A stretch of 36,440 bases of DNA, taken from positions 1 through 36,440 of the forward strand of contig JAOAGV010000038.1 of NCBI GenBank assembly GCA_026415575.1, written 5' to 3'. Source of the DNA: Candidatus Sumerlaeia bacterium (lineage in GTDB: Bacteria; Sumerlaeota; Sumerlaeia; JADFCW01). Below, piece by piece: positions 33,124-36,440 of the stretch. Position 1 is the stretch's first letter, and every line of letters begins with the position of its first letter. The notes below the pieces were generated by a model. That model ran no database searches. It saw only the letters and a list, made by a program, of their open reading frames with translations, and was not told the DNA's origin. Position numbers and translations under genes: made by a program.

Positions 33124-34776
33124 TTACAAATTCAACTCCGCGCACACATCCTTGTACATCATCAGCGCCGGGCAGCCGGCGAACGAAACACCCAGTGTGG
33201 CGGCTTCATCCAACTCGGCCTTGGTGATGCCCATTTGCAGCGCCCCTTTGATATGGATGATTTGGCATGGTTTGCACCGCATGGCCACCGAAAGCGCCAC
33301 GGCCATGAGTTTTTTGGCCCGCTTGTCTATCAATCCTTCCTGATTGGCCAGCGCCATGAAGTTCATGTAAGCATCGGGAACAATGGCGCCGGGCGCGGGC
33401 GGAGCCGCACCCGCGGCAGCGGGCGCCGCGGCACAGCAGGCAGTCTCCTCAGCCGGCGGCCGAGAGGGAGCGGATGCGCAACAGGTTGGCGCTTCGGGCG
33501 AACCTTCCTGCGCTACAGACGGTTTGCTTGCCATGGGAATCACCTCGGATCGTCCAAATGTGTTTTGCAGTTGCCGGCCGATGACAACGACACGGCCTTC
33601 GGCCGCATGCAGCGGCTTTTCTGTCACGCGGCCGATAATGGCTGCGGCGGCGTGACCGCGGTCGTGCATCGCAGCGACATACTGCCGCGCGGAGTCTTCC
33701 GGCAGCGCCACCAGCAGCCCGCCGGAAGTCTGCGGATCGTAGAGAATGGGCAAAAGAGCCTCGGCCGCCGCCCCGCCCGCTTCCACCCACGCCATGGCAT
33801 ATTCCTGATTGCGTTCGATGGCGCCGGAGAGAATCTCGTGCTGAATGCACAGCGGAACGGCGGCAAAAACCGGAAGCGTTTCCAGATGGATTTCCGCCGA
33901 AACACCGCTTCCGCGAATCATCTCGACCAAGTGGCCGGCCAAGCCGAAGCCGGTGATGTCGGTGCAGGCATGTGCGCCGTATTGGAGCATCAGTTCGGCG
34001 GCGTCCTTGTTGAGCGCGGCCATGAACCCGCCCGCCTCGTGCAAAACCGGTTCGGGAATATGCCCGATCTGCGCGCCGAATGACAACATGCCGGTGCCCA
34101 GCGGTTTGGTCAGCACCAGTGCATCGCCCGGCCGCGCGTTGTTGCGGCGGACGGGCGCGGCGGCGTCCATGACACCGGTGACGGCAAAGCCCAGTTTGAT
34201 TTCTTCGTCGTTGATGCTATGGCCGCCGATCAGCGTGCAGCCGGCTTCCTGCAATTTGTCCATGCCACCGCGCAGCATGGCTTCGAGAATGCGGCCGTCG
34301 AGTTGCTCGATCGGGAATCCCACGATGGACAGTGCGGTCAGCGGCCGTCCGCCCATTGCGTAAATGTCGCTGACGGAGTTGGCCGCTGCAATCTGGCCGA
34401 ACAGATAGGCGTCATCCACGACCGGCGTGAACACGTCCACCGTCTGGACAAGGTTGTATTTCTCATCGAGGCGATAGATGCCCGCGTCGTCGCCGGCGGC
34501 CGCCCCGACAACGACGTTCGGATCGCTGACCGGCGGGAGTGCTTCGAGAATTCGGAGCAGATCGGCCTGGCCGATTTTTGACGCACAGCCCGCGCTCCGC
34601 ACATATTGCGTCAGGCGAACCTCGCCGCTCTTGACGGGCAGGCGCTCGCCCGCGCATGCGCATACATTATACTGCCTAAACTCGTCGCACGGGCACGGCT
34701 TCTTGGGATTGCAGACGCAGTGGCCCAGCTTGATCGAGCGCGACATGACGGATTTGCGGCGTTGAATATCCACCAT
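33124..34776 (-). CDS. selD: Selenide,water dikinase SelD fused to Cys-rich and AhpD-like domains
   Basis: A 550-residue protein, about 200 longer than typical SelD. It makes selenophosphate from selenide and ATP. The central part (residues ~52-405) is SelD: VRLTQYVRSAGCASKIG carries catalytic Cys64 and Lys67 (E. coli Cys17 and Lys20); Mg-ATP motifs include GDDAGIYRLD and DVFTPVVDDAYLFG. The N-terminus adds six Cys as CxC pairs (C20/C22, C28/C30, C39/C41). After an Ala/Pro linker with two CC pairs, the last ~85 residues form an AhpD/carboxymuconolactone-decarboxylase-like domain with CxxCxxxH (Cys501, Cys504, His508). The frame is open throughout. The extra domains may store, reduce or channel selenium; this is inference. 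The start is uncertain: ATG 34746 is an alternative, and neither has a clear ribosome binding site. Confidence 0.95.
   Translation of the reverse strand: MVDIQRRKSVMSRSIKLGHCVCNPKKPCPCDEFRQYNVCACAGERLPVKSGEVRLTQYVRSAGCASKIGQADLLRILEALPPVSDPNVVVGAAAGDDAGIYRLDEKYNLVQTVDVFTPVVDDAYLFGQIAAANSVSDIYAMGGRPLTALSIVGFPIEQLDGRILEAMLRGGMDKLQEAGCTLIGGHSINDEEIKLGFAVTGVMDAAAPVRRNNARPGDALVLTKPLGTGMLSFGAQIGHIPEPVLHEAGGFMAALNKDAAELMLQYGAHACTDITGFGLAGHLVEMIRGSGVSAEIHLETLPVFAAVPLCIQHEILSGAIERNQEYAMAWVEAGGAAAEALLPILYDPQTSGGLLVALPEDSARQYVAAMHDRGHAAAAIIGRVTEKPLHAAEGRVVVIGRQLQNTFGRSEVIPMASKPSVAQEGSPEAPTCCASAPSRPPAEETACCAAAPAAAGAAPPAPGAIVPDAYMNFMALANQEGLIDKRAKKLMAVALSVAMRCKPCQIIHIKGALQMGITKAELDEAATLGVSFAGCPALMMYKDVCAELNL
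33535..33546 (-). promoter_or_regulatory. Internal ribosome binding site before the AhpD-like part of selD
   Basis: GAGGTGA (33546-33540) lies 5 nt upstream of an in-frame ATG (33534-33532) where the SelD core ends. Initiation here would give a separate 136-residue AhpD-like protein (MASKPSVAQEG...). Confidence 0.4.
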
Positions 34777-34875
34777 GGGTTACTCGTGGTGCGGCGGAAT
34801 GTTTTTCGCTCCCTGACTCGAACTACGTGCTTCTTGCAACCTTCATCTTGTAGCCGAAACTTCAGTTTGTCGCCC

Positions 34876-36294
34876 TCACGGCCCGCGACCTATGTGCATC
34901 AGCGCATCATAAACATGCTCCTCTTCACCGTCGAGCAGCGTGCGCATGTCGAGAAGCACTTCATTTTCCTTGATATAGGCGATAATCGGCGGTTCGTGCC
35001 GGCGCAACCGGCGGCTGACCTCATCCGGCGACAGTGTGGGCGAGCGGACCCCAATCGCCCACGAGGCAATCGGCACGTCGGGCAGCGAGCCGCCGCCCGT
35101 GGCGCTTTCCGAGCGCACGGCGCGAAGTTCGAGGGCCATCTTTTCTTTTGCCAACCGCGCCAGCAGCGTCTCGGCTTTTTGCCGAAGCACATCCAGCGGC
35201 GTGGTCAGCATTCGCAGCGTTGGATTGGTTTGCGGCAGGCTTTCGGGCTCGAGAAACAGCCGCAGGGTCTGCTCGAGCACGAGGGCTGTCATCTTGCCGA
35301 CGCGCAACATCCGGCTGAGCGGATGTTTTTTTAGCTGCGCGATGAGGTCTTTTCGCCCGACAATGATGCCCGCCTGCGGCCCACCGATCATTTTGTCGCC
35401 GCTGAAACACGCAAGGTCGGCCCCCGCCGCGATGCTGTCGGACACGGTCGGCTCTTTGGGCAGGCCAAACTTTTCCAGATTGATCAGCGCGCCACAGCCC
35501 AAATCGTCCACGACAATGACCTGCCGCTCTTTCTTCAGCCCCGCCAGATCGGCAATCGGCACATCCTGCGTGAAGCCGACAATGCGGTAGTTGCTGGGAT
35601 GAACGCGCAGAATCATGCCGGTGTTTTCGTTCAAGGCCGCGCGATAGTCGCGCAAGTGCGTCTTGTTGGTCGTTCCCACCTCGACCATGATTGCGCCGCT
35701 CTGGTGAATACAGTCGGGCAGGCGGAACGACCCGCCGATTTCGATCAGCTGCCCGCGCGAGATAATCACCTCGCGCCCTTTGCACAGAGCGGCAAGGATC
35801 AGAAACGTGGCTGCGGCGTTGTTGTTCACCACATGAGCGGCCTCGGCGCCGGTCAGTTTGCACAGCAACTGTTCGACGCGCGCATTGCGCTTGCCCCGAA
35901 GCCCCGTTTCGAGGTCTATTTGCAGATTGCAGCAGCGGTTGAGGCCCGCCAGCGCGTCCACGGCCCTTTGCGGCAGAACAGCGCGCCCCAAACCCGTGTG
36001 AAGAATAATGCCCGTGGCGTTAACCACCGGTCGAAGCCGGTCGCGCTCGATCGCCGCCAGTTGGACATCTATTTGTTCGAGGATTTCCGAAAGGGAAGGG
36101 GCGCGATCACCCGGACGCAAGCGTTGGCGAAATCCGTCCAGCGCCGCATGGATCGCATCAAGCACCAACGGATAGGAATGGGCCGCCACACGCTGGCGAA
36201 CCGCCGGCTCTTCGAGAAGCGCCGCGACCGACGCCAAATGCCGCCGCGGGTCATCGCTGCCGGCAGCGGGGGAGTTGCCTTTTCGACTCTGCAT
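34876..36294 (-). CDS. selA: L-seryl-tRNA(Sec) selenium transferase SelA
   Basis: A 472-residue PLP enzyme that converts Ser-tRNA(Sec) to Sec-tRNA(Sec) using selenophosphate; E. coli SelA works as a decamer. Full-length match to the family: N-terminal helical tRNA-binding part (VAALLEEPAVRQRVAAHSYPLVLDAIHAAL), then the aminotransferase-like core with VNATGIILHTGLGRA, NNNAAATFLILAAL, VVDDLGCGALI and the Schiff-base Lys301 in CFSGDKMIGGPQAGIIVGRK. It begins 12 nt after the CCA end of tRNA-Sec, so both are probably on one transcript. A weak GGTGA precedes the ATG. selD follows 99 bp downstream. The spacer contains AAACTTCAGTTTG, shared with the MITE-like repeat at 14366-14488. Confidence 0.97.
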   Translation of the reverse strand: MQSRKGNSPAAGSDDPRRHLASVAALLEEPAVRQRVAAHSYPLVLDAIHAALDGFRQRLRPGDRAPSLSEILEQIDVQLAAIERDRLRPVVNATGIILHTGLGRAVLPQRAVDALAGLNRCCNLQIDLETGLRGKRNARVEQLLCKLTGAEAAHVVNNNAAATFLILAALCKGREVIISRGQLIEIGGSFRLPDCIHQSGAIMVEVGTTNKTHLRDYRAALNENTGMILRVHPSNYRIVGFTQDVPIADLAGLKKERQVIVVDDLGCGALINLEKFGLPKEPTVSDSIAAGADLACFSGDKMIGGPQAGIIVGRKDLIAQLKKHPLSRMLRVGKMTALVLEQTLRLFLEPESLPQTNPTLRMLTTPLDVLRQKAETLLARLAKEKMALELRAVRSESATGGGSLPDVPIASWAIGVRSPTLSPDEVSRRLRRHEPPIIAYIKENEVLLDMRTLLDGEEEHVYDALMHIGRGP

Positions 36295-36306
36295 GGTTCA
36301 CCAAAC

Positions 36307-36400
36307 TGGCGGAGGTGAATGGGAGTCGAACCCACCCATCGCCGAACGGCGACGCCACGGTTTTGAAGACCGCGAGAGCCACCGGGCCCCTGTCACCTCC
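36307..36400 (-). tRNA. selC: tRNA-Sec (anticodon TCA)
   Basis: A 94-nt tRNA with selenocysteine-type features: an 8-bp acceptor stem (GGAGGTGA/TCACCTCC), a 6-bp D stem, anticodon TCA in loop CTTCAAA, a long variable arm folding TCGCC-GTTC-GGCGA, a 5-bp T stem with TTCGACT loop, discriminator G and an encoded CCA. The 8+5 bp acceptor/T-arm is the bacterial pattern. It decodes UGA as selenocysteine with SelB. selA begins 12 nt downstream. Confidence 0.96.
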
Positions 36401-36440
36401 CGAACCTGAGCAAAGTTCTACGCGTACCGCTCCGGTCGCG

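Overview
The window is a GC-rich bacterial chromosome segment with no rRNA, CRISPR array, transposase or integrase. Several traits point to the PVC superphylum or a nearby candidate phylum (Lentisphaerota, Sumerlaeota or Hydrogenedentota-like): a pseudopilin of the NFLEAQ...RSKVARVRSEMRSL type, Tat-exported Gfo/Idh/MocA and aldo/keto-reductase-like proteins, a HEAT-repeat protein, membrane spermidine-synthase-like proteins, and long spacers full of degenerate hairpin repeats. This placement is inference; no phylogenetic marker was tested.

Layout. At 0.4-6.4 kb lie a type IV pseudopilin-like protein, an RDD membrane protein, phosphate acetyltransferase, an RNase HI-family protein facing it, and a fatty-acyl-CoA-ligase-like enzyme. 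A 760-bp repeat-rich spacer follows. At 7.2-14.3 kb a giant double-membrane-domain/methyltransferase/TPR protein and a membrane-domain-only relative flank an AT-rich island. That island carries an M.DpnA-like DNA methyltransferase and a MutH/Sau3AI-like nuclease, probably a GATC restriction-modification system. After the second membrane protein comes a PEGA-type lipoprotein with tandem GLV...W..P.E repeats. At 14.4-17.1 kb are a MITE-like inverted repeat, a GT4 glycosyltransferase, a D-2-hydroxyacid dehydrogenase and tRNA-Pro(CGG) with its own promoter and terminator. From 17.2 to 27 kb is a carbohydrate-metabolism region: an exported (alpha/alpha)6-type protein fused to DUF5329, an FGGY kinase, two Tat-signal proteins, a HEAT-repeat protein, a cytosolic Gfo/Idh/MocA dehydrogenase and a sugar isomerase/epimerase-like TIM barrel. 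At 27.5-29.7 kb a lipoprotein combines helical repeats with a trypsin/HtrA-like domain that has lost its catalytic His and Ser.

The last 6.6 kb, all on the minus strand, is a complete selenocysteine locus: selC (tRNA-Sec), selA, selD and selB, followed by a small membrane protein and a NapH-like polyferredoxin. SelC supplies the tRNA, SelA converts Ser-tRNA to Sec-tRNA, SelD makes selenophosphate and SelB delivers Sec-tRNA to UGA codons. SelD is unusual: it has a six-cysteine N-terminal extension and a C-terminal AhpD-like CxxC domain. The small protein after selB ends in Cys-Pro-Thr-TGA-Lys-TAG with a hairpin 16 nt beyond the TGA. It could therefore be a selenoprotein with a CPTU motif, which is the most speculative and most interesting idea here.
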